A stretch of 64,000 nt of DNA from Sulfitobacter sabulilitoris. GTDB taxonomy: Bacteria > Pseudomonadota > Alphaproteobacteria > Rhodobacterales > Rhodobacteraceae. The notes under the pieces are model-generated. The model made no database searches, was not told the DNA's origin, and saw only the letters and a list, made by a program, of their open reading frames with translations. The stretch spans positions 1,351,415-1,415,414 of the forward strand of contig NZ_VANS01000001.1 of NCBI RefSeq assembly GCF_005887615.1. Reading direction: 5' to 3'. Positions 46,896 to 56,061 of the stretch are shown here, piece by piece (the first letter of the stretch is position 1; each line of letters starts with the position of its first letter). The translations under genes were made by a program, and so were the position numbers.

Positions 46896-47477
46896 ATGAC
46901 ACAACGCCACCGCCTCCGGCCCGTCCGGAGCGCCATACTGGGTCTGACCCTCGGTCTTGCCGCCTGTTCCACGGGCGGCTTTTCCGCATCCGGCGACGGC
47001 ACGTTCGCGCCCGGCGTCGATCGCGGCGCAACGGCGGTCAGCGGTGTCGATGTGGGCCACCGCCTGCTGGCGGCCGGGGAATACGAACTGGCGATCCGCG
47101 CCTTTAACCGGGCGGCGCTGGCGCAGGGCCTGGATGCGGAAATCCTGTCAGGGCTGGGCAGCGCCAACCTGGGCCTCGGGCGTCTGGGTCAGGCCGAGAA
47201 ACTTTTGCGTCGCGCGATCGACGCCGACGACACCCAGCCGGAAGTCTGGAACAACCTCGGGGTCGTGCTGATGGAGGCCGGAAAGACCGGCGAGGCCGAG
47301 CAGGTTTTTCGAAAGGCCTACGCGATGGACAACGCCGAAAGCGAGCAAATCCGCGACAACCTGCGCTTGGCCCTCGCAAAATCCGATAATTCTGTTATTA
47401 ATGACACAGATACCAACAATTATAAGTTGGTCCGGCGCGGAACGAGTGACTATTTAATCCGACCCGCGTCTAATTGA
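46896..47477 (+). CDS. tadD: TPR lipoprotein TadD
   Basis: A 193-residue lipoprotein with a lipobox ending at Cys24 (GLAAC) and about three tetratricopeptide repeats (residues 55-160; for example AEILSGLGSANLGLGRLGQA, and PEVWNNLGVVLMEAGKTGEA). TadD proteins act as pilotins that help the secretin reach the outer membrane. It starts 4 nt after tadC. The C-terminal 30 residues lie outside the repeats and are polar. Confidence 0.88.
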   Translation: MTQRHRLRPVRSAILGLTLGLAACSTGGFSASGDGTFAPGVDRGATAVSGVDVGHRLLAAGEYELAIRAFNRAALAQGLDAEILSGLGSANLGLGRLGQAEKLLRRAIDADDTQPEVWNNLGVVLMEAGKTGEAEQVFRKAYAMDNAESEQIRDNLRLALAKSDNSVINDTDTNNYKLVRRGTSDYLIRPASN

Positions 47478-47505
47478 GCGTGAGAGCAGTAAAAGGACGC
47501 AAAAC

Positions 47506-48369
47506 ATGCGCCATCCCATCCTTATGACCGCCTGTCTGGCGGGTGCGGTTCTTGTTTCGGGCTGCGCCGACAAGGACGGCGACGCCACGGTCGAACGCGC
47601 CTTTCAGGACGTGAACGTGGTCGACGAGACCAATCTCAACGACGTGATGCTGACGGTGGCCGACCCCAACGAAGCGGTCGATTACTTCGCGCGCTCCGCC
47701 TCCAAATCGCCGGAGCGCATCGATTTCCAGCGCGGCCTCGCGGTCTCGCTGGTGCGGGCCAAACGCTATACCGAGGCGGCCGCCGCATTCGGCAAGCTGA
47801 CGCGCATGCCCGAGGCCACTGCCGACGACCGGGTCGATTATGCTGACGCGCTGCTGCGGTCCGGCAACTGGGCACAGGCGGAACAGGAACTGGATGCGAT
47901 CCCCCCCACGCATGAGACCTTCAACCGCTACCGGCTCGAGGCGATGCTGGCCGACAGCAACAAGGAATGGACCAAGGCCGACAGTTTTTATGAAATCGCA
48001 GTCGGTCTGACCACGCGCCCGGCGGGCGTGATGAACAACTGGGGCTATTCGAAACTGACGCGCGGCGATTACCAGGCCGCCGAGCGGCTCTTCGGCGAAG
48101 CGATCCGGCAGGATGACACGCTGTTCACCGCCAAGAACAACATGGTCCTGGCACGCGGCGCGCAGCGCAACTATTCCCTGCCCGTCATCGCGATGGACCA
48201 GTCCGAGCGCGCGCAATTGCTGCACACCATGGCGCTGTCCGCGATCAAGCAGGGCGACGTGGAAACCGGCAAGAGCCTGCTGCGTGACGCGATCGATACC
48301 CACCCCCAGCACTTTGAGGCTGCGGTCCGCAGCCTGCGCGCCCTCGAAGCCAACGTGTCCAACGGGTAA
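47506..48369 (+). CDS. Second TPR lipoprotein of the tad locus
   Basis: A 287-residue protein with a lipobox ending at Cys20 (LVSGC) and repeated helical TPR units through residues 60-280 (for example RIDFQRGLAVSLVRAKRYTE, and GVMNNWGYSKLTRGDYQAAE). It lies between tadD and the prepilin peptidase gene, so it probably belongs to the pilus machine. It is close in kind to TadD but longer. A dedicated role is inferred from position only. Confidence 0.85.
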   Translation: MRHPILMTACLAGAVLVSGCADKDGDATVERAFQDVNVVDETNLNDVMLTVADPNEAVDYFARSASKSPERIDFQRGLAVSLVRAKRYTEAAAAFGKLTRMPEATADDRVDYADALLRSGNWAQAEQELDAIPPTHETFNRYRLEAMLADSNKEWTKADSFYEIAVGLTTRPAGVMNNWGYSKLTRGDYQAAERLFGEAIRQDDTLFTAKNNMVLARGAQRNYSLPVIAMDQSERAQLLHTMALSAIKQGDVETGKSLLRDAIDTHPQHFEAAVRSLRALEANVSNG

Positions 48370-48378
48370 CGCGGGGCT

Positions 48379-48873
48379 ATGGCGATCACGGCCCTTTCCG
48401 CGTGGTGGTTCCTGCCCTTCGTTCTGCCGCTGTGCCTTTACGTGACCTTCACCGATCTGGCGCGAATGAAGATCACCAACCAGGCGGTGATCGCCCTGGC
48501 CGTTGTGTTCGCGGTTGTCGGGCTGGTCGCGTTGCCGTTCGACCTTTATCTGTGGCGCCTGGCGCAGCTGGCGATCATGCTGGTGCTGGGCATCGTCCTG
48601 AACGCGGCGGGCACGATGGGCGCGGGCGACGCCAAGTTCATCGCCGCGGGCGCGCCCTATGTCGCCCTCGCCGATCTGCGGCTGGTCCTGTCGCTTCTGG
48701 CCGCGTCGCTGCTCGCGGCCGTCATCACCCACCGCATCGCCAAGCACACGCCCCTGCGCCGGGTCGCACCGCATTGGCGCAGCTGGGATCAGGGCAAGAA
48801 ATTCCCGATGGGGCTCGCATTGGGGGCGACGCTGTCGATCTACCTGGGCTTGGGGGCCATATTCGGAGCATGA
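48379..48873 (+). CDS. cpaA: Prepilin peptidase CpaA/TadV
   Basis: A 164-residue membrane aspartyl protease with about four helices. The catalytic pair is the Asp in TFTDLARMKITN (residue about 28) and the GxGD motif in GAGDAKF (around residue 79). It removes the leader of the Flp pilins after Gly14. Its stop overlaps a small ORF (ATGA at 48870). The length is normal for TadV. Confidence 0.93.
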   Translation: MAITALSAWWFLPFVLPLCLYVTFTDLARMKITNQAVIALAVVFAVVGLVALPFDLYLWRLAQLAIMLVLGIVLNAAGTMGAGDAKFIAAGAPYVALADLRLVLSLLAASLLAAVITHRIAKHTPLRRVAPHWRSWDQGKKFPMGLALGATLSIYLGLGAIFGA

Positions 48874-48956
48874 GTAACACGATCTTTAAATCCCTGAGCG
48901 CATTTTTCGCCACACGACCGCCACGCCAATGCACCAAAGCCGAGGTACTCACATGA
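48870..48956 (+). CDS. Possible 28-aa micro-ORF between cpaA and the ATPase gene
   Basis: The ATG overlaps the cpaA stop, and the stop TGA overlaps the ATG of the next gene, so both junctions are ATGA. The peptide starts MSNTIFKSLSAFFATRPPRQ and ends EVLT, with no clear signal or membrane span. Such an ORF would bridge ribosomes from cpaA to the ATPase gene, and may matter only for this coupling. GGAG lies just before the ATG but too close for a normal SD. Confidence 0.4.
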   Translation: MSNTIFKSLSAFFATRPPRQCTKAEVLT

Positions 48957-50260
48957 ATATGCAAACCTCCACCGTCGTAGCTCCTCCCGCGCCCCGCCGC
49001 CTAGAAGACATGCGTCTTCCGGTGGTGATGATGCGCGATATCATCCTCAAGACGCTGTTTCGCAAGAACCTCGATCTGGTCAGCGAACTGGCACGCGCGG
49101 TCTGCCTGCCGATTCCCGTCACCCAGGAACTGATCGACATGGGCCGCGAACAAAAGCTGATCGAGGCGACGGGCACGCTCAACGCCAACAACGGCAACGA
49201 AATGGGCTACCAGCTGACCGATAACGGCAAAGCGCGCGCGTTGGACGCGCTGGCGCAGTCGGAATATTTCGGCGCCATGCCGGTGCCGCTCGATGTCTAC
49301 CGCGAACAGGTCAAGCGCCAATCCGTGCGCAACCTGCAGATCACACGCGATCAGCTGACCAATGCCATGGGCCACCTGGTGCTGCCCGACAGCCTGCTGG
49401 ACCACCTCGGCCCCGCCGTCAGCGCCGGTCGCTCGATCCTGATGTACGGTCCACCCGGAAACGGAAAATCAAGTATCTCCAACGGCATACGTGACGCCCT
49501 GGGGGATCGTGTCTATGTGCCGCGGGCCATCGAATACGCGGGCCAGGTGATCACCGTCTACGACCCGATCGTGCACTCCGCCGCCGAGGAACAGGCCGAC
49601 GACCCCAATTCGCTGCGCCGCACCACGCGCCACGACATGCGCTATGTCTGCTGCGAACGTCCCACGGTGATCACCGGGGGCGAATTGTCGCTGTCGATGC
49701 TGGATCTGGTCTACAATCCGACCGCGCGCACCTATCAAGCCCCTCTGCAGCTCAAATCCACCGGCGGCATCTTTATCGTCGACGACCTTGGCCGCCAGGC
49801 CGAACCCCCCCAAAGCCTCGTCAACCGCTGGATCGTGCCGCTCGAGGAATCCAAGGATATCCTCGCCCTGCAATCGGGCGAGAAATTCGAAGTGCCGTTC
49901 GACACGCTGGTGATCTTCTCCACCAACTTCCACCCCAACGAGATCTTCGACCAGGCCGCGCTGCGCCGGATCTTCTTCAAGATCAAGATCGACGGCCCCA
50001 ACCAGGAAAACTTCCTCAAGATCTTTGCGATGGTCGCGCGCAAGCGCAACATGCCGCTGGACGAGGCGACGCTGGTGCACCTGCTCAAGGTGAAATACCC
50101 CGAGATCGACAACATCTACGCCAATTATCAGCCGATTTTCCTGATCGACCAGATGATCGCGATCTGCGATTTCGAAGGCATCCCCTACCAGATGAGCCCC
50201 GAACTCATCGACAGGGCCTGGGCCAACATGTTCGTCAAGGACGAAGTGATCGTGAAATGA
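48953..50260 (+). CDS. AAA ATPase of the tad locus
   Basis: A 435-residue cytoplasmic protein with an N-terminal winged-helix-like region (residues 25-105) and an AAA domain with Walker A GPPGNGKS (residues 166-173) and Walker B IFIVDDLG. FSTNFHPNEIFDQAALRRI, with VDGP-like sensor regions, follows. It lies at the 3' end of the tad locus and overlaps the next gene by 4 nt. A chaperone-like or regulatory role is likely, but no function is established. Confidence 0.85.
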   Translation: MNMQTSTVVAPPAPRRLEDMRLPVVMMRDIILKTLFRKNLDLVSELARAVCLPIPVTQELIDMGREQKLIEATGTLNANNGNEMGYQLTDNGKARALDALAQSEYFGAMPVPLDVYREQVKRQSVRNLQITRDQLTNAMGHLVLPDSLLDHLGPAVSAGRSILMYGPPGNGKSSISNGIRDALGDRVYVPRAIEYAGQVITVYDPIVHSAAEEQADDPNSLRRTTRHDMRYVCCERPTVITGGELSLSMLDLVYNPTARTYQAPLQLKSTGGIFIVDDLGRQAEPPQSLVNRWIVPLEESKDILALQSGEKFEVPFDTLVIFSTNFHPNEIFDQAALRRIFFKIKIDGPNQENFLKIFAMVARKRNMPLDEATLVHLLKVKYPEIDNIYANYQPIFLIDQMIAICDFEGIPYQMSPELIDRAWANMFVKDEVIVK

Positions 50261-51045
50261 TCGGTGTCGCGGGATGCGGCCGCATGGGGGCGCCCATGTT
50301 GGCCGCCCTGCATGCCGCCGGGTTTGACGCGCAGGGGTTCGACATCGCCGCAGCGCCGGAACATCGTGGCGTCACCGACGATGTGGCCGCCTTCGCAACC
50401 GACGTCGAAACCCTCATCACGGTCGTCCGCGACATCCCCCAGACCGACGAGGTGCTCTTTGGCGCGCAGGGCTTCGTCACTGCGCCCAAACTGGCACGCA
50501 TCATCCTGTGCTCCACCCTGTCGCCGCGCTACACGGTGTCCCTGCGCGACCGCATCCCCAATCATATCACCCTGATCGACGCGCCCATGTCCGGCGCACA
50601 GATCGCCGCCCGCGAGGCCCGGTTGACCTTCATGCTGGGCGGGGCGGATGCCGATCTGGATGCCGCGCAACCGCTCTTTGCCGCGATGGGCAAGCATTTC
50701 CACCGCATGGGAAAATTCGGCAACGGGATGCAGGCCAAGGTGCTCAACAACCTGCTCGCCGCCTCGCATACGGCAATGACCCGGCTGGTGCTCGACTGGG
50801 CCTGCGCCGCGGGCCTTGACGAGGATGGCCTGCTCGACCTCATTCACACCTCCTCCGGACAGAACTGGTTCGCCTCGCACTTCGATCAGATCGAATTCGC
50901 CCGCGACGGCCACTCCGACGACAACTCGATCGGCATCCTGGTCAAAGACGTGTCCTCCGCGCTCGACGCCGCCCCGACCGATGCCGACCTCCGGCTGCCG
51001 CTCGCCGTTCAGACCCGCATCGCGACCCTCAAACCCAGGCCCTGA
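50257..51045 (+). CDS. NAD(P)-dependent oxidoreductase, 3-hydroxyisobutyrate dehydrogenase-like
   Basis: A 262-residue beta-hydroxyacid dehydrogenase. GVAGCGRMGAPMLAALHAAG is the Rossmann NAD(P) motif at the N-terminus, APMSGAQIAAREARLTFMLG is the substrate-binding segment, and FGNGMQAKVLNNLLAA carries the catalytic Lys. The ATG overlaps the ATPase gene stop by 4 nt. The substrate is probably a 3-hydroxyacid; the neighbours do not say which. Confidence 0.88.
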   Translation: MIGVAGCGRMGAPMLAALHAAGFDAQGFDIAAAPEHRGVTDDVAAFATDVETLITVVRDIPQTDEVLFGAQGFVTAPKLARIILCSTLSPRYTVSLRDRIPNHITLIDAPMSGAQIAAREARLTFMLGGADADLDAAQPLFAAMGKHFHRMGKFGNGMQAKVLNNLLAASHTAMTRLVLDWACAAGLDEDGLLDLIHTSSGQNWFASHFDQIEFARDGHSDDNSIGILVKDVSSALDAAPTDADLRLPLAVQTRIATLKPRP

Positions 51046-51047
51046 CG

Positions 51048-51073
51048 TCTTTGGGTCGAAAATACTCCGGGGG
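51048..51073 (+). repeat. Intergenic motif copy (GAAAATAC core)
   Basis: TCTTTGGGTCGAAAATACTC followed by CGGGGG starts 2 nt past the stop of the oxidoreductase gene. It is the closest match to the copy at 20861-20886 (read on its minus strand) and runs directly into the triple palindromic repeat. In both cases it lies just downstream of a gene in the sense direction. Confidence 0.55.
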
Positions 51074-51074
51074 T

Positions 51075-51150
51075 GTGGGGGCTGGCCCCCACCTATCCTG
51101 CACGCGGGGGCTGGCCCCCGCCTATCCTGTGCGCGGGGGCTGGCCCCCGC
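51075..51150. repeat. Three 18-bp palindromes in 29-bp tandem array
   Basis: GTGGGGGCTGGCCCCCAC (51075-51092), then GCGGGGGCTGGCCCCCGC twice (51104-51121 and 51133-51150), at an exact 29-bp period, with spacers of 11 nt containing CTATCCTG. In the first unit both arms change together (T and A for C and G), so the hairpin is kept. The array lies between the oxidoreductase gene and the helicase gene, 24 nt before the helicase start. Confidence 0.9.
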
Positions 51151-51174
51151 GGGTCGGCGTGATACATATCCTCC

Positions 51175-53628
51175 ATGCGCGCCCTTCCCCCCGACTTCAC
51201 CGACTGGTTCACCACCAAGGGTTGGTCCATCCACCCCCACCAGCAAGCCATGCTCGACCGCGCGGACGCCCCTGCCCTGCTGCTGATCGCACCCACCGGC
51301 GGCGGCAAGACGCTGGCAGGGTTCCTGCCCACGCTGGTGGACCTTGCGCAGGGCGATCACGACGGGCTGCACACGCTCTACATCTCTCCGCTCAAGGCGC
51401 TCGCCGCCGATATCAAGCGCAACCTGACCACCCCGGTCACAGAGATGGGCCTGCCCATCCGGATCGAGGACCGCACCGGCGACACGCCCGCCAGCCGCAA
51501 GCGCCGCCAGCGCGCCGATCCGCCGCATATCCTTCTCACAACCCCCGAAAGCCTCGCCCTGCTGACATCCTACGAGGATGCGCCGCGCATGTTTTCCGGT
51601 CTCAAACGCGTGGTGGTCGATGAAATCCACGCCCTCGCCGAGAGCAAACGCGGCGACCAGCTGATGCTGGCGCTGTCGCGGCTTCAGGCCATGTGCCCCG
51701 ACCTCAAACGTGTCGGCCTGTCGGCCACGGTCGAAGACCCGCAGGCCATCGCGCGGCAGCTCGCCCGCCACCCCGATCCCTGCGAGATTCTGCTGGCCGA
51801 CCCCGGCCCCGCGCCCGATATATCGATGCTTACCACCGAAGAGGCCCCGCCGTGGTCGGGCGGCGGCGCCGCCTATGCCATCCCCGCCGTTCTGGCGGAG
51901 GTCAGGAAACACAAGACCACGCTGATTTTTCACAACACCCGCGCACAGGCCGAAATCTTCTTTCACAATCTTTGGCTTGCCAATGACGACGCGCTGCCCA
52001 TCGGCATCCACCACGGCTCGCTCGACCGGGTGCAGCGTGAACGGGTCGAAGGCGCGATGGTGCGCGGCGACTTGCGCGCCATCGTCTGCACCGGCAGCCT
52101 GGATCTGGGCATCGACTGGGGCGATGTCGATCTGGTGATCCAGATCGGCGCGCCCAAGAACGTCAAGCGGCTGGTGCAGCGGATCGGACGCGCCAATCAC
52201 CGCTACAACGCCCCCTCCAAGGCGCTTTTGGTGCCTGCCAACCGGTTCGAGGTGGTGGAATGCGTGGCCGCGCTGGATGCCGTTCTGGCGGGCGAGCTTG
52301 ATGGCGACCCGCGCGGCCCGGGCCCCCGCGACGTGCTGTGCCAGCATATTCTGATCGCCGCCGCGGCCGGCCCCTTCGATGCCGATGCGCTCTATGGGCA
52401 GGTGACGACGGTGGGCGCCTATGCCGCGCTTTCGCGCGCGCAATTCGATGCCTGTCTCGATTTCTGCGCCACCGGCGGCTACGCCCTGCGCGCCTATGAC
52501 AAATGGAAGCGCCTGGTCCTGCGCCCCGATGGCCAGTGGCAGTTGCGCGACCCGCGCAGCGCCCGCGACATCCGCATGAACATCGGCACGATCCAGGACA
52601 CCGATACGCTCAAGGTGCGGCTGAAACGCAATCGCGGCGGCAAACCCCTGGGCGAGATCGAGGAAGGCTTTGCCGCCACGCTCACCCCCGGCGACACCTT
52701 CCTGATCGGTGGCCAGATCGTCCGCTACGAGGGCCTGCGCGAAATGACCGTCGAAGTCAGTCGAAACGCCGCGAAGAAGCCCAAGATCGCCACCTTCATG
52801 GGCACGAAATTCGCCACCTCGACCCAGCTGTCCGCCCGCGTCGTCGAGATGTTCCAGCAAGACAGCTGGCCCGACCTGCCGCCCCACACCTCCGACTGGC
52901 TGGGCCTGCAACGCAAATACAGCCAATTGCCCAGGCCGGGCCGGCTGCTGATCGAAAGTTTTCCCCACGATGGTCGCGAACAGACGGTGGTCTACGGCTT
53001 TGCGGGGCGCAACGGCCAGCAGACGCTGGGCCTTCTGCTCACCAAACGGATGGAGGAGATGGGCCTCGACCCGCTCGGGTTTGTCGCCACGGATTACGCG
53101 ACACTGATCTGGGGCCTCGATGCGGTGCAAGACCCCGCGCCGCTGTTTGATCTCGATGCACTCAAAGACGGGCTCGACACCTGGCTTGCGGGCAACGCTG
53201 TGATGAAGCGGACCTTTCGCGCCTCGGCCACCATCGCGGGGCTGATCCAGCGCAACACGCCCTCGGCGCGCAAGACAGGGCGGCAGGCGACGTTCAGTTC
53301 CGACATCCTCTATGACACGCTGCAAAAATACGATCCCGACCACCTGATGCTGGATATCACCCGGCAGGAAGCGTTGCGCGGACTGGTCGATTTCGGCCGG
53401 ATCGAGGAAATGGCCCGCCGCGTCAAGGGCCGCATCGACCACCTGCGCTTGCGCCGCGTCAGCCCGCTTTCGGCGCCGATGTTTCTGGAAATGGGCCGCG
53501 TGCCGGTCAAGGGCGCCGCCGAAGAACGCCTGCTCGCCGAGGAAGCCGCCCGCCTGATGGAGCAATCGGGCCTGTCGCAGATCACGCCTGCCGCCTCCGG
53601 CACACCCCGCTGGCGCGCGGGTCATTAG
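51175..53628 (+). CDS. Ligase-associated DNA damage response DEXH-box helicase
   Basis: An 817-residue Lhr-like superfamily 2 helicase. Walker A lies in APTGGGKTLAGF (residues 39-50), DEIH at 149-152, and LQLIGRANH-type motif VI reads LVQRIGRANHRY. The C-terminal half contains a winged-helix and an Lhr-core-like domain (KRMEEMGLDPLGFVATDY). It is paired with the PdeM endonuclease gene, in the order typical of the ligase-associated repair operon; the ATP-dependent ligase itself is not in the window. Confidence 0.93.
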   Translation: MRALPPDFTDWFTTKGWSIHPHQQAMLDRADAPALLLIAPTGGGKTLAGFLPTLVDLAQGDHDGLHTLYISPLKALAADIKRNLTTPVTEMGLPIRIEDRTGDTPASRKRRQRADPPHILLTTPESLALLTSYEDAPRMFSGLKRVVVDEIHALAESKRGDQLMLALSRLQAMCPDLKRVGLSATVEDPQAIARQLARHPDPCEILLADPGPAPDISMLTTEEAPPWSGGGAAYAIPAVLAEVRKHKTTLIFHNTRAQAEIFFHNLWLANDDALPIGIHHGSLDRVQRERVEGAMVRGDLRAIVCTGSLDLGIDWGDVDLVIQIGAPKNVKRLVQRIGRANHRYNAPSKALLVPANRFEVVECVAALDAVLAGELDGDPRGPGPRDVLCQHILIAAAAGPFDADALYGQVTTVGAYAALSRAQFDACLDFCATGGYALRAYDKWKRLVLRPDGQWQLRDPRSARDIRMNIGTIQDTDTLKVRLKRNRGGKPLGEIEEGFAATLTPGDTFLIGGQIVRYEGLREMTVEVSRNAAKKPKIATFMGTKFATSTQLSARVVEMFQQDSWPDLPPHTSDWLGLQRKYSQLPRPGRLLIESFPHDGREQTVVYGFAGRNGQQTLGLLLTKRMEEMGLDPLGFVATDYATLIWGLDAVQDPAPLFDLDALKDGLDTWLAGNAVMKRTFRASATIAGLIQRNTPSARKTGRQATFSSDILYDTLQKYDPDHLMLDITRQEALRGLVDFGRIEEMARRVKGRIDHLRLRRVSPLSAPMFLEMGRVPVKGAAEERLLAEEAARLMEQSGLSQITPAASGTPRWRAGH

Positions 53629-53667
53629 ACCTTGCGCCGCCCCGCCAAAATGCGTCAAGACCAAAGC

Positions 53668-54330
53668 ATGAACGAACACCCCTTCATGCTCGCGGGCGCT
53701 CAACTCTCCGCGCTTGGATCGGGCGCGCTGTGGTGGCGCGACCAGTCGCTATTGTGTGTCTCCGACCTGCACTTGGGGAAATCAGAACGCATCGCCCGGC
53801 GTGGCGGCGGACAGGTGCCGCCCTATGACACGCGCGACACGCTGACCCGTCTGGGCGCGGACATCGCCCTGACGAACGCGCGCACGGTGATCTGTCTGGG
53901 CGACAGCTTCGATGACCTGGCCGCCGCCCGCGCCCTGCCCGAGGAAGAACGCCTGTGGATCGCGCAATTGCAGGCCGGGCGGCGCTGGGTCTGGATCGAG
54001 GGCAACCACGACCCCGGCCCGATCGATCTGGGCGGCACGCATATCGCAGAACTTCCCATCGCACCGCTGACCTTTCGCCATATCGCCCAGCGAAAGACCA
54101 GCGGCGAGGTGTCGGGCCATTATCACCCCAAGGCGCGGCTGTCCCTGCGCGGGCGCAGCATTTCGCGACCGGCGTTTCTATATGATATCGACAGGGTCAT
54201 CCTGCCCGCCTATGGCACCTATACGGGCGGGCTGCGCAGCCACGATGCCGCGCTCGACACACTGATGCGGCCAGAGGCACATGCGATCCTGACCGGCGCC
54301 GTGCCCACCTGCATCCCCATGCCGCGATAG
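53668..54330 (+). CDS. pdeM: Ligase-associated DNA damage response endonuclease PdeM
   Basis: A 220-residue calcineurin-type phosphoesterase. The metal ligands are in SDLHLGKS (Asp and His), GDSFDD (Asp), GNHDPG (Asn and His), and GHYHPKA (two His). PdeM members act with the neighbouring helicase and a ligase in repair. The ATG at 53668 is preferred over ATG 53650 or TTG 53632, because it begins the family-like sequence. The gene follows the helicase gene by 39 nt. Confidence 0.92.
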   Translation: MNEHPFMLAGAQLSALGSGALWWRDQSLLCVSDLHLGKSERIARRGGGQVPPYDTRDTLTRLGADIALTNARTVICLGDSFDDLAAARALPEEERLWIAQLQAGRRWVWIEGNHDPGPIDLGGTHIAELPIAPLTFRHIAQRKTSGEVSGHYHPKARLSLRGRSISRPAFLYDIDRVILPAYGTYTGGLRSHDAALDTLMRPEAHAILTGAVPTCIPMPR

Positions 54331-54388
54331 GGGTTGCGCGCCACGGGCATATGCGCTCCCTTGGGCGCGCACCAATAGGAGCGAGACA

Positions 54389-54808
54389 ATGGACCCACAG
54401 GCGATCGTGCGTATCCACGACAGCTTTGCCAGCCAGACGATGATGCAGACGCTGGGTGCCGAGGTGATCCACATAGGCTCCGGCGAAGTGCGTATCAGCG
54501 CCCCCATCCTGCCCGGCACCCGCCAGCAGCAGGGTTTTGGCCACGCCGGGCTGACCTTCTCCATCGGCGACAGCGCGGCGGGGTACGCGGCCCTGTCCGT
54601 TCTGCCGCTGGAGCAGGACGTGCTGACCGCCGAGATCAAGATAAACCTGCTGGCGCCTGCGCGCGGTGACAGGCTGGTGGCCACGGGTCGCGTGATCAAA
54701 CCCGGCCGCCGCCTGATCGTGGTCAGCGCCGAAGTCCACGCCGAGGCAGACGGCGCATCGACGCTGATCGCGCTTTTGCAGGGCACGATGGTGCCCGTTC
54801 CGACCTGA
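54389..54808 (+). CDS. PaaI family thioesterase (hotdog fold)
   Basis: A 139-residue hotdog-fold protein. GFGHAGLTFSIGDSAAGYAA is the central helix region with the HAG-type motif and the catalytic Asp candidate, and TAEIKINLLAPARGDRLVA and GRRLIVVSAEVH are the sheet strands. It should hydrolyse an acyl-CoA thioester; the substrate is unknown. GAGCGAG precedes the ATG. It is convergent with folD; the 252-nt gap between them holds no convincing gene. Confidence 0.9.
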   Translation: MDPQAIVRIHDSFASQTMMQTLGAEVIHIGSGEVRISAPILPGTRQQQGFGHAGLTFSIGDSAAGYAALSVLPLEQDVLTAEIKINLLAPARGDRLVATGRVIKPGRRLIVVSAEVHAEADGASTLIALLQGTMVPVPT

Positions 54809-55060
54809 TCGCCCTAGCCCATGCCCGCATCCTGACCTCGCCGGCGAAAGTCGCGGCGCACCAAGTCCGGCGCGGCGCGGACCGGCGCGTGGCAACAGGG
54901 GCGCGCCACGGATGCCATTGGCGGGTGCGTTCCGCGCTGGTCGCGGTCGGCGCGGCCGATCTGCCTGTGACCGACATGGGGGCCCTTCGGCGCGCCGGTC
55001 GAGGCCGGACAAGTCACCTTGCCCCCGGCCCCGATCCTGCCCCCTCGCCGTGGTGGGTCG

Positions 55061-55963
55061 TCAGGCCGTCAGGCCCTCCGGCTCCGCCAGCCCATTGGCG
55101 CGGCAACAGGCGGTGACGGTATTCGCCAGCAGGCAGGCAATCGTCATCGGCCCGACGCCGCCGGGCACGGGCGTGATGGCGCCCGCCACTTGCACGCAAC
55201 TGTCGAAATCGACATCGCCCACCAGACGGGTCTTGCCCTCGCCCTTTTCGGGCGCGTCCATCCGGTTGATACCCACGTCGATCACCGTGGCGCCCGGCTT
55301 GATCCAGTCCCCGGGAACCATCTGCGGGCGCCCCACGGCGGCCACGACGATATCGGCGCGTCGCACCACCTCGGGCAAATTCCTTGTCCGGCTGTGCGCG
55401 ATCGTCACGGTGCAACTGTCGCCCAGCAAAAGCTGCGCCATCGGCTTGCCGACGATGTTGCTGCGGCCGATCACCACCGCATCCATCCCCGTCAGATCGC
55501 CATGATAATCGCGCAGCATCATCAAGCAGCCCAGCGGCGTGCAGGGCACCATGCTTTTTTGCCCCGTGCCCAGCAACCCGACATTCGAGATATGAAACCC
55601 GTCCACATCCTTGGCCGGATCGATCGCATCGATCACAAGATCCTCGTCCAGATGATCCGGCAGTGGCAATTGCACAAGGATACCGTGCACCGCCGGATCG
55701 GAATTCAGCCTGTGGATCAGTGCCAGCAGATCGGCCTGTGCGGCACTCGCGGCCAGCTTGTGCTCGACGCTGACCATGCCGACCTCGACCGTCATCTTCC
55801 CCTTGGACCGCACATAGACTTCGCTGGCCGGGTCCTCGCCCACCAGCACGACGGCCAGCCCCGGCGTGATCCCATGGTCCGCCTTGAGGCGCGCCACATG
55901 CTCGGCCACCTGCCCCCGCACCCGCGCCGCAAACGCCTTGCCGTCCAGTATTCTCGCCGTCAT
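55061..55963 (-). CDS. folD: Bifunctional methylenetetrahydrofolate dehydrogenase/cyclohydrolase
   Basis: A 300-residue Fol[16 protein letters not shown] includes the catalytic Lys region, [12 protein letters not shown] binds folate, and [17 protein letters not shown] is the Rossmann NADP loop. [19 protein letters not shown] is the C-terminal signature. It interconverts methylene- and formyl-tetrahydrofolate. It lies 98 nt downstream of fhs on the same strand, with the dispersed motif copy between. Confidence 0.96.
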   Translation of the reverse strand: MTARILDGKAFAARVRGQVAEHVARLKADHGITPGLAVVLVGEDPASEVYVRSKGKMTVEVGMVSVEHKLAASAAQADLLALIHRLNSDPAVHGILVQLPLPDHLDEDLVIDAIDPAKDVDGFHISNVGLLGTGQKSMVPCTPLGCLMMLRDYHGDLTGMDAVVIGRSNIVGKPMAQLLLGDSCTVTIAHSRTRNLPEVVRRADIVVAAVGRPQMVPGDWIKPGATVIDVGINRMDAPEKGEGKTRLVGDVDFDSCVQVAGAITPVPGGVGPMTIACLLANTVTACCRANGLAEPEGLTA

Positions 55964-55985
55964 CCGCCCTGCACCCTGTTTCTTC

Positions 55986-56013
55986 TCTTGTTCAAAAATA
56001 TCCCCGCCGGAGG
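55986..56013 (+). repeat. Intergenic motif copy between fhs and folD
   Basis: CTTGTTCAAAAATATCCCCG followed by CCGGAGGC resembles the copies at 51048 and 20861: an A-rich core ending in ATAT or ATAC, then a GC-rich stretch. Here it lies upstream of folD (which reads on the minus strand) and downstream of fhs. Confidence 0.45.
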
Positions 56014-56061
56014 CCCCGGCGCGGGCGGGGTTCGATGCCCCGCCCGCGCCGCACCGCTGGC

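Noticed and set aside
51075-51150. CRISPR array
   Set aside because: Only three units, the repeated part is a palindrome of 18 bp and the 11-nt spacers are nearly the same, not unique. No cas genes are present.
50185-53703. Very long antisense open frame on the minus strand across the ATPase end, the oxidoreductase and the helicase
   Set aside because: High GC leaves few stops in shadow frames. The translation is rich in Arg, Gly and His with no recognisable motif, and the plus strand carries three clear protein families.
54809-55060. A gene between the thioesterase and folD
   Set aside because: Open frames exist on both strands, but their products are Arg/Pro/Ala-rich without motifs and no ribosome binding site fits. 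The gap is best read as a convergent intergenic region.
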